This document shows, one piece after another, positions 1 to 8,554 of a stretch of 64,000 bases of DNA; position 1 is the first letter of the stretch, and every line of letters begins with the position of its first letter. A program made the position numbers and the translations under genes. The stretch spans positions 764,347 to 828,346 of the forward strand of contig NZ_QGGH01000001.1 of NCBI RefSeq assembly GCF_003148495.1. The letters are read 5' to 3'. The DNA is from Mesorhizobium loti (GTDB taxonomy: Bacteria > Pseudomonadota > Alphaproteobacteria > Rhizobiales > Rhizobiaceae). The notes under the pieces are model-generated. The model worked only from the letters and a program-made list of their open reading frames with translations, made no database searches and had not been told where the DNA came from.

Positions 1-471
1 GATGTCGGCATTTTTATCCGCCAGCTGCGCGCCAATGGCTATGATGGCTGGGTCGCCGGCTGCGACGCCTTCGACGACAAGTCGCTGGAAGGCACCGTCG
101 GTGATCCGGCCTCGCTGGAAAAGGTGATGTTCGCCACCCATGGCGCGACCGGCGTAGACAGCCCGATCGACAAGTTCCTGGCCCAGTGCAAGGCCGACGG
201 CTACAAGATCAACGGCATCTTCGACGCGCTTGGCGCAGACATGGTGCAGATCAGCTACGAGGCGGCGAAGAAGTCCGGCACGGTCGAGCCCGCCGCCTTG
301 CGCGAGGCGATCCGTGCGCCGGGCGGCTATCCCGGGACCACGGCGCCGATCATCTCCTTTGCCGAAAAGAAGGGTTATCCGGTCAAGGCGGTGCCGGTGA
401 TGGGATTTGCGAACGGCAAGCGGGTGCTGATCACCGACACGCCGCCGACCTTCGTTCCGGCACTGAACTGA
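1..471 (+). CDS. Branched-chain amino acid-type ABC transporter substrate-binding protein (3' part only)
   Basis: The reading frame is open from base 1 and ends at a TGA at 469-471, so only the C-terminal 156 residues are present. The translation has the look of the type I periplasmic-binding fold of the LivK/Leu-Ile-Val family, including a C-terminal lobe that tests successive repeats of ligand-state residues (GGYPGTTAPIISF). The family is periplasmic and delivers amino acids, amides or aromatic acids to a LivHMGF membrane complex. Genes for one ATPase and two permeases follow at once, which supports the call. The ligand cannot be told from this fragment. The start, signal peptide and probably a livG-type ATPase gene lie upstream, outside the window. 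Confidence 0.8.
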   Translation, partial: DVGIFIRQLRANGYDGWVAGCDAFDDKSLEGTVGDPASLEKVMFATHGATGVDSPIDKFLAQCKADGYKINGIFDALGADMVQISYEAAKKSGTVEPAALREAIRAPGGYPGTTAPIISFAEKKGYPVKAVPVMGFANGKRVLITDTPPTFVPALN

Positions 472-523
472 GGCAGGTAGGTCAGGTGATGATGGATCGA
501 GCCTTCGCAGCGCAGGCGCTGTC

Positions 524-1228
<705 letters not shown>

Positions 1229-1236
1229 GCGGCGAC

Positions 1237-2136
1237 ATGGATTATGCCTTGCAGCAGCTTCTCAATGCGCTGGCCTTCGGTGCGGAATATTCGCTGGTGG
1301 CGCTTGGCCTGGCGGTGGTGTTCTCGATCATGGGCCTGGTCAATTTCGCGCATGGCGAAATCATCGGCGTCTCGGCCTACAGCGTATTCCTGGCGGCCGC
1401 TCTCGGACTGACCTCGCCTATCGTCGCCGTGCTGCTTGCGGTTGCTGCCGCCGCCCTTGCGGCCGTCGCCTTCGAGCGTGTGGCGTTCCGGCCTGTGCGC
1501 TATGCGCCGACGACGACAGGACTGCTGACCGCCTTCGGCGTCTCGATCGTCGTGCAGAACCTGTTCATGCTGCTGATCTCGCCAAAGCCGCAATCGGTTT
1601 CGATCCTCAATGGGCTGAACCAGATGTGGTTCTTCGGCCCCTTCGCGGTGTCGTCGCTGCAGGTGATGGAGCTCATCGTCTCCGGCCTGACCATCCTGGC
1701 CCTGGTGCTCTTCCTCAACCGTTCGACGTTGGGCTTAGCCATCCGCGCGGCGTCGCGCGATTTCGCCACGGTGCGGCTGATGGGGATCAAGGCGAACCGG
1801 GTGATCGCCACCGCCTTCGCCATCTCCGGCGCGCTGGCCGGCATCGCCGCCGTCTTCATCATCGCGCGGCGCGGCAGCGTCTCGCCCGATCTCGGCTTCA
1901 GCCTGGTGCTGAAGGCGTTCGTCGCCTGCGTGATCGGCGGCTTCGGCTCGCTGGCGGGCGCTGCGGCCGGCGGCATGCTGCTCGGCTTCATCGAGGTCGG
2001 CCTGCTGGTTGCGTTGCCGCAGGAATATGGGGGCTTCAAGGACGCGCTCACCTACGTGATCATCGTCGCACTGCTTGTCTACCGGCCGGAAGGCCTGCTC
2101 GGCCAGCGGGTCGAACTCGGCGACAAGGAGATTTGA
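1237..2136 (+). CDS. livH: Branched-chain amino acid ABC transporter permease, LivH type
   Basis: A 299-residue very hydrophobic protein with about eight predicted membrane segments. It carries LivH hallmarks: an N-terminal stretch LNALAFGAEYSLVALGLAVV, the FAHGE motif after the first helix, and a C-terminal GGFGSLAGAAAGG motif that contacts the ATPase. It would form the inner-membrane channel together with LivM, driven by LivF and a LivG. It follows livF by 8 bases and its stop lies two bases before the likely livM start, so translation is probably coupled. The substrate is not determined by the sequence. Confidence 0.9.
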   Translation: MDYALQQLLNALAFGAEYSLVALGLAVVFSIMGLVNFAHGEIIGVSAYSVFLAAALGLTSPIVAVLLAVAAAALAAVAFERVAFRPVRYAPTTTGLLTAFGVSIVVQNLFMLLISPKPQSVSILNGLNQMWFFGPFAVSSLQVMELIVSGLTILALVLFLNRSTLGLAIRAASRDFATVRLMGIKANRVIATAFAISGALAGIAAVFIIARRGSVSPDLGFSLVLKAFVACVIGGFGSLAGAAAGGMLLGFIEVGLLVALPQEYGGFKDALTYVIIVALLVYRPEGLLGQRVELGDKEI

Positions 2137-2138
2137 AG

Positions 2139-3239
2139 GTGGCGAGATTTGAGGTGTCGCAGGCAATCGAAGAGACCGCATCTCCGCCTGCTGCTGTCGC
2201 ACAGCCCCGTGCTGCGCTGACGCGCTCGCTCATCGGTGGCCTGGTGACGTCGCTACCGGTGCTGGTGGTCGGGCTGCTGATCCTGAATTTCGCACCGACC
2301 TACTACACCTATCTGGCGCTCGGCGCCTTCGTGAACCTGATCGTCGTCGTCGGCCTTCAGGTGTTCATGGGCAACAGCAACATCGCCAATCTCGGCCACA
2401 GCGCCTTTGTCGGCCTCGGCGCCTATGGCGTCGCCATCCTGTCGACGCCGCTGGCCATGAAGAAACTGTCGATCCCCAATGCGCCGTTCGGCTTCGCCAC
2501 GCTGCAACTCGATCCGGTGTCATCGGCGCTCATCGCGCTCATCATGGTCGGCATCGTCGCCGCCGTCAGCGGTAAGGTGATCAGCCGCCTGTCGGGTGTC
2601 GCCGCGACCATCGTCAGCCTGGCGCTGCTGATCATCGTCCATTCGGTGTTTCTCAACTGGACCAACCTGTTCAAGGGCAACCAGGCCTTCTTCGGCATCC
2701 CGAAGGTGGTCGGCCTGCCCTGGATGATGGTGTTTTCGGTGGTGGTGATCGTGCTGGCGCGACTGTTCAAGGACAGCCGCTGGGGCCTGCAGCTCCGCGC
2801 CAGCGCCCAGAGCCCGCAAGCCGCTGCAGCGCTCGGCATCGACGCCCGGCGCCTGCGGCTGATGTCATGGGTGCTGTCGGCGCTGATCTGCGGCCTGGCC
2901 GGCGTGCTCTACGCCTATTTCGCCGGCACGATCAGCCCCAAGCTGTTCTACTTCCAGATGATTTTCAACACGCTGGCGATGCTGATCCTGGGCGGCATGG
3001 CGACGGTGACAGGTGCCGTGACCGGCGTCATCGTGCTTTCGGTCGGGCTCGAATTCATCCGCAGCATCGAATCGGGCGTGACGATCGCCGGCATCCAGCT
3101 GCCGCAATTGCTCGGGCTGTCCGGTGTGGCGCTTGGCGTCGTCATCGTGCTTTGCATGGCCTTTCGTCCGAGCGGCATCAGCGGCCGCTACGAGCTCGAT
3201 GAACTGTTGTCGCGCCTTTTCAGGCGCAACGCGAAATAG
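2139..3239 (+). CDS. livM: Branched-chain amino acid ABC transporter permease, LivM type
   Basis: I place the start at GTG 2139, just after the livH stop; a TTG at 2133 is an alternative. This gives about 366 residues. After a polar N-terminal tail of about 30 residues the protein has eight to nine hydrophobic segments. The LivM signature NIANLGHSAFVGLGAYGVAI occurs about a quarter of the way in, and the ATPase-contact motif (ILGGMATVTGAVTG) lies near the C-terminus. It would pair with LivH to form the translocation path. The frame stays open upstream of 2139 through the livH gene, but that part is antisense-like noise and was not used. Confidence 0.88.
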   Translation: MARFEVSQAIEETASPPAAVAQPRAALTRSLIGGLVTSLPVLVVGLLILNFAPTYYTYLALGAFVNLIVVVGLQVFMGNSNIANLGHSAFVGLGAYGVAILSTPLAMKKLSIPNAPFGFATLQLDPVSSALIALIMVGIVAAVSGKVISRLSGVAATIVSLALLIIVHSVFLNWTNLFKGNQAFFGIPKVVGLPWMMVFSVVVIVLARLFKDSRWGLQLRASAQSPQAAAALGIDARRLRLMSWVLSALICGLAGVLYAYFAGTISPKLFYFQMIFNTLAMLILGGMATVTGAVTGVIVLSVGLEFIRSIESGVTIAGIQLPQLLGLSGVALGVVIVLCMAFRPSGISGRYELDELLSRLFRRNAK

Positions 3240-3265
3240 CGTAGCGTCTATCTCTTTCTTCTAAC

Positions 3266-3309
3266 GCAATTCCGGACGGAAAACCGTCTCACGCTTTTCC
3301 TGGAATTGC
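3266..3309. repeat. Intergenic inverted repeat (GCAATTCC...GGAATTGC)
   Basis: The 98-base gap between livM and the glutamine synthetase-like gene holds an imperfect dyad. GCAATTCC at 3266-3273 is repeated inverted as GGAATTGC at 3302-3309, and the inner parts GGAAAA (3278-3283) and TTTTCC (3295-3300) also pair. It can fold into a hairpin. I recall similar GCAATTCCGG-type elements between genes in Mesorhizobium chromosomes, so it may be a dispersed palindromic repeat, or it may simply end livM transcription. Confidence 0.5.
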
Positions 3310-3337
3310 TCCGAGTTTTCCTGGTGGAGGTCTGAAC

Positions 3338-4732
3338 GTGGAATTTGAGGACAAGGCTGCAGAGTATGCGCCGAAGCTGGAGGCGCTACAGCGCGAACTG
3401 GCGACGCGCGGCGTCGAATTCATCGAGGTGCATACAGTCGACACATCAGGCGCGTTCCGCTCCAAGATCACGCCGCTGAAGCTTTCGACCTATGGCGAAT
3501 CCATCAACGCCATCCTTTATTGCGTCACCCATGGCGACGGCCAGCCGATGGGCGATGTCGCCTTCGCCTCGCCGAGTGCCAATGAGGAGAATGGCTTCCC
3601 CAACATCAAGGGGATCATCGATCCGGCGACGGTGGTCCAGCACGGCTGGAAACCGAAATTCGCCTCGGCCATCACCAGCTCCTACATGCTCGACGGCGCG
3701 GTCTGTCCGTTCGATCCGCGCGGTGTGCTCGCCCGCGTCGAGGAACGCGCCAGGGCGCTCGGCTACGAGCCGATGATCGCGCTCGAGTATGAGTTCGGCA
3801 TCTTCCACGCCGACCACGATCTGATGCGCGCCGGGCGCTACCGCGAGCTGAAGCCCTGGGGCCATTCGCTGATCAATTATGATCTGGTGCGCAGCGGTGA
3901 GTATCAGGATTTTGCCGCCGAATTCATCACCCGCATGAAGAGCATCGGCATCGGCGTCGCCTCGCTGGTCACCGAATATGGCTACGGCATGTACGAATAT
4001 GCGCTGACGCCGAAATCGGCGCTGCAGGCAGCCGACGACGCCATGCGCGCCAAGCTGCATCTGCGTGAACTGTGCGCCGAGCGTGGCCTGGTCGCCACTT
4101 TCATGACGCGCTTCCAGCCGCCAGGCAAGGAAAGCGCCTGTGGCGCGCATCACCATGTCAGCCTGTGGCGCGACGGCAAGCCGGCCTTCGCCGCCGGTCC
4201 GAACCGGCTGACGCCGGTCGCCGAAAAATTCCTTGCCGGCCTGCTTAACCGGATGCAGGAAACGCATCTGCTGTTTCGGCCGACGGTCAATTCCTATCGC
4301 CGCTTCGATCGTGGCGCCTGGTCGCCGGAGGACGTCGCCTGGGGGTTCGAGAACCGTACAGCACCCATCCGCGCCATCACCACGCCGAATGACGGCGCCT
4401 GCCGGCTGGAGCATCGCGCGCCTGGCGCCGACATCAATCCCTATCTGTCGATTGCCGCGATCTTGGCGGCGGGCTGCGAGGGGATTGAGAAGGATCTGCC
4501 GCTCGAAGCGCCGGTGACGTCGAACCTGGCCAATCTCGACAAGCCGAAGCTGCCGCGCACGCTCAATGCTTCGATCGAGGCGTTCGCCGCCTCGGATTTC
4601 TGCGCTGATGCCTTCGGCGATGCCTTCCGCGACAATTATGCCGAGAGCCGGCGGGCCGAGCAGGTGGCGTTCGACGCCTGGCAGGCGTCGCACATCACCG
4701 ACTTCGAATGGCAGCGCTATTTCGTCAGCTAA
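3338..4732 (+). CDS. Glutamine synthetase family protein (gamma-glutamyl ligase, GS-III/PuuA-like)
   Basis: A 464-residue member of the glutamine synthetase family, about the usual length. The GTG at 3338 is preceded by GGTGGAGG. Family motifs in order are an E-x-E metal site (EYEFG near residue 150), a second metal/ammonia site (TEYGYGMYEY near 210), the HHH metal/ATP motif (GAHHHVSLW near 268), the NSYRRF and ENRTAPIR arginine motifs (about 325-350), and RLEHRAPGADINPYL near 365. All catalytic positions seem filled. It lacks the adenylylation-type C-terminus and resembles the ligases that glutamylate amines or unusual amino acids, such as gamma-glutamylputrescine synthetase. Its position behind a Liv-type importer suggests assimilation of the imported compound. 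The true substrate is unknown. Confidence 0.85.
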   Translation: MEFEDKAAEYAPKLEALQRELATRGVEFIEVHTVDTSGAFRSKITPLKLSTYGESINAILYCVTHGDGQPMGDVAFASPSANEENGFPNIKGIIDPATVVQHGWKPKFASAITSSYMLDGAVCPFDPRGVLARVEERARALGYEPMIALEYEFGIFHADHDLMRAGRYRELKPWGHSLINYDLVRSGEYQDFAAEFITRMKSIGIGVASLVTEYGYGMYEYALTPKSALQAADDAMRAKLHLRELCAERGLVATFMTRFQPPGKESACGAHHHVSLWRDGKPAFAAGPNRLTPVAEKFLAGLLNRMQETHLLFRPTVNSYRRFDRGAWSPEDVAWGFENRTAPIRAITTPNDGACRLEHRAPGADINPYLSIAAILAAGCEGIEKDLPLEAPVTSNLANLDKPKLPRTLNASIEAFAASDFCADAFGDAFRDNYAESRRAEQVAFDAWQASHITDFEWQRYFVS

Positions 4733-4745
4733 TCATGCCAGAGCG

Positions 4746-4773
4746 AAACCGGCCGGCTTTCGCTGGCCGGTTT
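4746..4773. terminator. Bidirectional hairpin terminator
   Basis: A perfect 9-base-pair stem, AAACCGGCC at 4746-4754 with GGCCGGTTT at 4765-4773, separated by a 10-base loop. It lies between the convergent stops of the glutamine synthetase-like gene (4732) and the small minus-strand gene (4779). The A-rich and T-rich stem ends fit termination in both directions. Confidence 0.75.
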
Positions 4774-4778
4774 AGGCA

Positions 4779-5114
4779 TCAGCCGCAGACGCGGACCTCC
4801 TCGATCACCCTGTGGTGGTGGCGCCAGTGCTTGACCAGTTCGATATGGCAGCGGTGATGCCGGTGGTGGCGGCGATACTCGCCATCGTTGTAGTCACCGT
4901 ACTGCACGCTGCCGTTCTGATCGTCACCATACTGGTTGTCGTTGTTATACCGGTGATGGCGACGAACGACAATTTCGCCGTTGTCGGACTGATCGTCCTG
5001 TGAATACTGGTTGTTGTCGTCGGACTGGATAATCACGCTTGCGGCTTGCGTGGGTGCAATGACCGCAGCTGTCGCGGCAAATGCCAACATGGAAGCTAAA
5101 ATCAGTTTTTTCAT
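4779..5114 (-). CDS. Small secreted His/Asn/Asp-rich protein of unknown function
   Basis: A 111-residue protein whose first 24 residues form a clear Sec signal peptide (MKKLILASMLAFAATAAV..., cleavage after TQA). The mature part is unusual: a low-complexity stretch rich in Asp, Asn, Gln and Tyr (residues 30-80), then a His/Arg-rich tail with RRHHRHHR and WRHHHR, and two cysteines. The start ATG has a good Shine-Dalgarno sequence (AGGAGGATG just upstream on the minus strand). I do not recognise a domain. The His clusters suggest divalent metal or polyanion binding in the periplasm, but this is inference. Confidence 0.7.
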   Translation of the reverse strand: MKKLILASMLAFAATAAVIAPTQAASVIIQSDDNNQYSQDDQSDNGEIVVRRHHRYNNDNQYGDDQNGSVQYGDYNDGEYRRHHRHHRCHIELVKHWRHHHRVIEEVRVCG

Positions 5115-5191
5115 TTCATCCTCCTGCGAGTCAAAGACATATCAACTCGACATATCAACTCGCGGAAGAACCGGGCGGTTCCACTGGAAAT

Positions 5192-6040
5192 CTACACGCT
5201 TTGCGACGCCGGAGATATCAAGGCGTTATCGGAGACACGCTCCAGGCGCACGAAGGCCGTCAGCGGCAGGTGGTCGGAGGCAACGCGCGAAAGCGGCGTG
5301 TCATGCGCGTCGACAGCGGCAATCATGCCATGCCTGTTGGCCATGATCCGGTCGAGCGCCAGCAGCGGCAGGTTTGAGGGGAAGGTGGGGACCGCCGGCG
5401 GCTGCGGGCCGAACGTCGCATGCAGCGTGTTGAGCGCGGAGCGGTTGCCGAGCCGCCATTCGTTGAGGTCGCCGAGCAGCAAGGTCGGCTTTTCGTCCGG
5501 GCTGTTCATCAGTTCAAGCACGACACGTGCTTGCTGGGAGCGCGAACGGCGCAGCAGGCCAAGATGGGCGGCGATAATGCGCAGCGTCTGACTTCCATCG
5601 AGGTCGATCTCCGCCACCACCGCGCCGCGCGGCTCCAGACCCGGAAGCTTGATCTGATGCACGTCACGAACGACGCCCTTCTTGAACAGCAGGACATTGC
5701 CATGCCAGCCATGGCCCTTGCCGGTCGCGGAAATCGGCACCGGAACCAGGCCGGTTTCCCGCTCGAGCCGCGGCAGGTCGAGAAGCCCGTCGCGGTCGCC
5801 GAAGCGGTTGTCGGCTTCCTGCAGCGCAATGACATCCGGATCGATTTCGCGGATGACGCGGATGGTCCGCTCCGGGTCGAACTTCCTGTCGACGCCGATG
5901 CATTTGTGGACATTGTAGGAGGCAACCAGCGTGCCGGTGATGGCTGTCGTCTTGTGTGCAGCGGCGTTTGCCTTCTGCATCCGGCGGTCACGAATGGATA
6001 GAAGCATGCTTGCCGGGAGGCTGCGTCCGTTCATTCGCAT
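5192..6040 (-). CDS. Endonuclease/exonuclease/phosphatase (EEP) family hydrolase
   Basis: A protein of up to 282 residues; internal ATGs at 6007 or 5980 would give shorter forms that still contain the whole domain. The EEP fold motifs appear in order: SYNVHKCIG (first strand, Asn), ALQEAD (catalytic Glu), HLGLLRRSR, GDLNEW (Asp/Asn pair) and ASDHLPL (final Asp-His). All metal and catalytic residues of this family are present. Members hydrolyse phosphodiesters in nucleic acids, phospholipids or inositol phosphates, and the sequence alone does not choose. The next gene on the same strand upstream is a PLD-type phospholipid enzyme, a pairing that hints at phospholipid or membrane-associated chemistry. 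Confidence 0.85.
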   Translation of the reverse strand: MRMNGRSLPASMLLSIRDRRMQKANAAAHKTTAITGTLVASYNVHKCIGVDRKFDPERTIRVIREIDPDVIALQEADNRFGDRDGLLDLPRLERETGLVPVPISATGKGHGWHGNVLLFKKGVVRDVHQIKLPGLEPRGAVVAEIDLDGSQTLRIIAAHLGLLRRSRSQQARVVLELMNSPDEKPTLLLGDLNEWRLGNRSALNTLHATFGPQPPAVPTFPSNLPLLALDRIMANRHGMIAAVDAHDTPLSRVASDHLPLTAFVRLERVSDNALISPASQSV

Positions 6041-6148
6041 CGTGTGCCTGCCATTTCAGCTGCTTTCACCATGCACCTCAAATAGAGTCTTTGGGCTTAT
6101 GTTCCATGATCGACACCAAACTATCCGGCAAACACGTCGTTTTGTTAA

Positions 6149-6201
6149 AGATAGGGTGAACCCATCTAGGGCTAAGCCCATCTAGAGATAGGGTGAACCC
6201 A
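6149..6201. repeat. Short direct repeats overlapping the end of the PLD gene
   Basis: The 16-mer AGATAGGGTGAACCCA occurs at 6149-6164 and again at 6186-6201, and the 9-mer CCCATCTAG occurs at 6161-6169 and 6177-6185. The second 16-mer contains the last codons of the PLD-like gene, so the repeat forms part of its coding end and stop region. It is either a small duplication that set the present C-terminus or a piece of a dispersed intergenic element. Confidence 0.6.
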
Positions 6202-7645
6202 GCCAAAGCACCCGGTCGAACAGCCTGATAAGGAATGGCCGGGCCCGCAACGCGTCCAGCGTCACCGGCACGGCGGAGGCGATTGCCGACCCGATCCGCG
6301 CCTCGATCTCGCTGGCAAAGCCGGCGTCGAGCACCTCGAGGTCGATCTCGAAATTCAGCCGCAGCGACCGGGCGTCAAGATTGGAAGAGCCGACATAGGC
6401 CCACACACCGTCGATCGAAAGCAGCTTCGAATGGTCGAACGGTCCCTCGGTACGCCAGACGCGGCAATAATGTTTCAGCACCTGGTCGAACTGCGCCGTC
6501 ATCGCACGGTCGACTAGGAAGAGGTTGTTCACGGCCGGCACGACGATGTCGATTTCGACACCGCGTCTGCCGGCGGTGATCAGCGCACTGATCAGTTCCC
6601 GATCCGGCAGGAAATAGGGCGACATCAGGCGGATCGACTTGCGGGCGACTGAGAAGGCACCGATCAGCAGCTTGTGGTTGGTCTCGTTGCTGGCGTCCGG
6701 GCCGGACGCGACCGCCCGTACCAGCATCGGCACGCCGGGCGACGGTGACAGCGGGGCAATTCGCCAGGCATCCCCCTTTAGAGCCTCATTGGTGGCGAAG
6801 CGCCAGTCCTCGGCGGCGACCGAAAAGAGGTCGGCTACGACCGGACCGGTCACCCGGAAATGTGTGTCCCTGGCGCTGTTGGAGCCGGCGAATTCGGCGG
6901 AGAAGCCCTTGCGGATGTTCATGCCGCCGGTGAAGGCGGCCATGCCGTCGACCACCAGGATCTTCCGGTGGGTCCTGAGATTGGCGTAGGGCAGGCGCAG
7001 GCCCATGACGATGTTGCCGTTGAAGACATCGGCGGGGATGTTGGCCTCGCGCAAATGCCCAAGGATGCTCGGCACGGAGTAGCGGGCGCCGACGGCATCG
7101 ATCAGCACGCGGACGGTGACGCCGCGCCGGACAGCTCCAGCCAGCGCTTCGACGAAGAGCAGGCCGACGGCATCATTGTCGAAAATATAGGTCTCGAGCA
7201 GGATGCTGCGCTCGGCGCCGTCGATGGCCGCGCACATGGCGGCATAGGCCTCGTCACCTGTCTCCAGCACATCGATTGCATTTCCCGGGTTGAGCGCGCG
7301 CCGTGCCACCCTGTCGCCCAGTGTTCTCAAGCCCGTGAAGCGCTGGCCGTACCGCTCGACGATCAGGGCCTCTTCGGCGGCGAGGTCGCGTTCATACTTG
7401 GCGGACACCGCGTCGCCGGCCAGCGGACGCTGTGCGGTGATCGTGGCACGACGAATGCGGTTGATGCCGGCGACGGCATAGATCAGCACGCCGAGGATCG
7501 GCGACAGCACCATGACGCCGACCCAGCCGGTGGCGGCGCGGACATCCTCCTTGGTCATGACGGCGTGGGCGATGCCAGCGGTCGCCATCACCACCGAGAT
7601 GATGGCGAGAATTTGTGGCCAGTGAGTCGCCAGGGTCTCCAACAT
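6182..7645 (-). CDS. Cardiolipin synthase-like phospholipase D family protein
   Basis: With the ATG at 7645 the protein has 487 residues; a TTG at 7681 would add 12. Two membrane helices at the N-terminus (about residues 5-30 and 38-60) are followed by two PLD catalytic modules. The first HKD motif is HRKILVVDG near residue 230 and the second is HSKLLSIDG near residue 410, each followed by the usual Gly/Ser-Asn element (GGMNIR, GSSNLDARS). This is the layout of ClsA-type cardiolipin synthases, which join two phosphatidylglycerols in the inner membrane. A broader PLD activity is possible. The EEP hydrolase gene follows on the same strand after about 140 bases. Confidence 0.85.
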   Translation of the reverse strand: MLETLATHWPQILAIISVVMATAGIAHAVMTKEDVRAATGWVGVMVLSPILGVLIYAVAGINRIRRATITAQRPLAGDAVSAKYERDLAAEEALIVERYGQRFTGLRTLGDRVARRALNPGNAIDVLETGDEAYAAMCAAIDGAERSILLETYIFDNDAVGLLFVEALAGAVRRGVTVRVLIDAVGARYSVPSILGHLREANIPADVFNGNIVMGLRLPYANLRTHRKILVVDGMAAFTGGMNIRKGFSAEFAGSNSARDTHFRVTGPVVADLFSVAAEDWRFATNEALKGDAWRIAPLSPSPGVPMLVRAVASGPDASNETNHKLLIGAFSVARKSIRLMSPYFLPDRELISALITAGRRGVEIDIVVPAVNNLFLVDRAMTAQFDQVLKHYCRVWRTEGPFDHSKLLSIDGVWAYVGSSNLDARSLRLNFEIDLEVLDAGFASEIEARIGSAIASAVPVTLDALRARPFLIRLFDRVLWLGSPYL

Positions 7646-7733
7646 GGCCGAGACTATCCAGCGAGCGATTGCAGAAGGCAATGCGGCCTATCATGTCGCC
7701 GGATTGCGCGGGTCGCGCGTCCGCAGATAGCCG

Positions 7734-8546
7734 CTAGAGACCCAGAGAGGCCTTGAAAGCAGAAAGCTGCTCGTCGGCGACCGCAACCACGTGCTGCGGC
7801 TCGGGATAGGCGCCGGTCTGCACGTCGGATATGAACTCACGATAGGCGGCGATGCGCTCGCGCTGCAGCCGCTCATATTCGGCGGCGAAGTTGCGGTAGG
7901 TCTTGGCGTGGCGCGGCCTGTGGCCAGCAGTGTGGCCAAGCACGTCCTCGCTGAACAGATACTGTGCGTCGGCATGCGGCCCGGCGCCCATGCCGAGCAT
8001 GATCAAGGGTGTATTCCGGGTGATCAGTTCGGCAACCCGGTCGGGCACCACTTCCAGCTCGGCGCCGAAGCAGCCGATGGCCTCCAGGCGCTTGACGTGA
8101 TCCCACACCGCCCGCGCACTCTCGGCCGTCCTGCCGACGGCCTTGAAGCCGCCGGTCCAGGTGCATTGCGAGGGGATCAGGCCGACATGGGCGACGACCG
8201 GCACCGCATTGTCGCAGAGCGCCTTCTGGATATCGAGCGAGGCGGCGCAGTAGAAGCAATCGCCGCCGATGCGCATGAAGTGGTAGGCGGTTTTCAGATA
8301 ATCCTCCGACGTGACCAGATCGCCGGCGGGGCCATAGGGCAGACCGACCTGCACGAAGCAGCGGCCGGTCGCCTCGCGCATCTCTGGCGTGAAGAAGCGG
8401 CCCTCGATCGACAGCATGTCGACGCCGGCCGCATCCGCTGCCGCCGCCTCTTCGACAGAGGTGACGTACAGCATGGAAATCTTTTGTCCGCGGCCCTTCA
8501 TGGCGCGGATGTCGGCGACGGTGGGGCGGCTGCTCTTGGTGACCAT
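7734..8546 (-). CDS. PanB-like (ketopantoate hydroxymethyltransferase family) protein with altered metal site
   Basis: A 270-residue protein of PanB length and fold. The later half matches well: AHVGLIPSQ, GGFKAVGRTAESA, the catalytic-Glu segment ELEVVP and the GMGAGPHADAQYLFSEDVLG stretch. In the first half, however, the places where PanB has its Mg2+ ligands look changed. VGDS reads SIEG, the second Asp segment reads QVGLP, and the LEGG motif has become FYCAA. Classical PanB uses methylene-tetrahydrofolate to hydroxymethylate 2-oxoisovalerate; this paralogue may do a different aldol-type reaction. It is the last gene of a catabolic operon, 8 bases after the TIM-barrel gene, which also argues against pantothenate synthesis. 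The alignment was done by eye. Confidence 0.75.
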   Translation of the reverse strand: MVTKSSRPTVADIRAMKGRGQKISMLYVTSVEEAAAADAAGVDMLSIEGRFFTPEMREATGRCFVQVGLPYGPAGDLVTSEDYLKTAYHFMRIGGDCFYCAASLDIQKALCDNAVPVVAHVGLIPSQCTWTGGFKAVGRTAESARAVWDHVKRLEAIGCFGAELEVVPDRVAELITRNTPLIMLGMGAGPHADAQYLFSEDVLGHTAGHRPRHAKTYRNFAAEYERLQRERIAAYREFISDVQTGAYPEPQHVVAVADEQLSAFKASLGL

Positions 8547-8554
8547 TTCGTTCC

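Noticed and set aside
7734..8546. Pantothenate synthesis gene panB
   Set aside because: The catabolic operon context, absence of panC and apparently altered metal ligands make a biosynthetic role unlikely.
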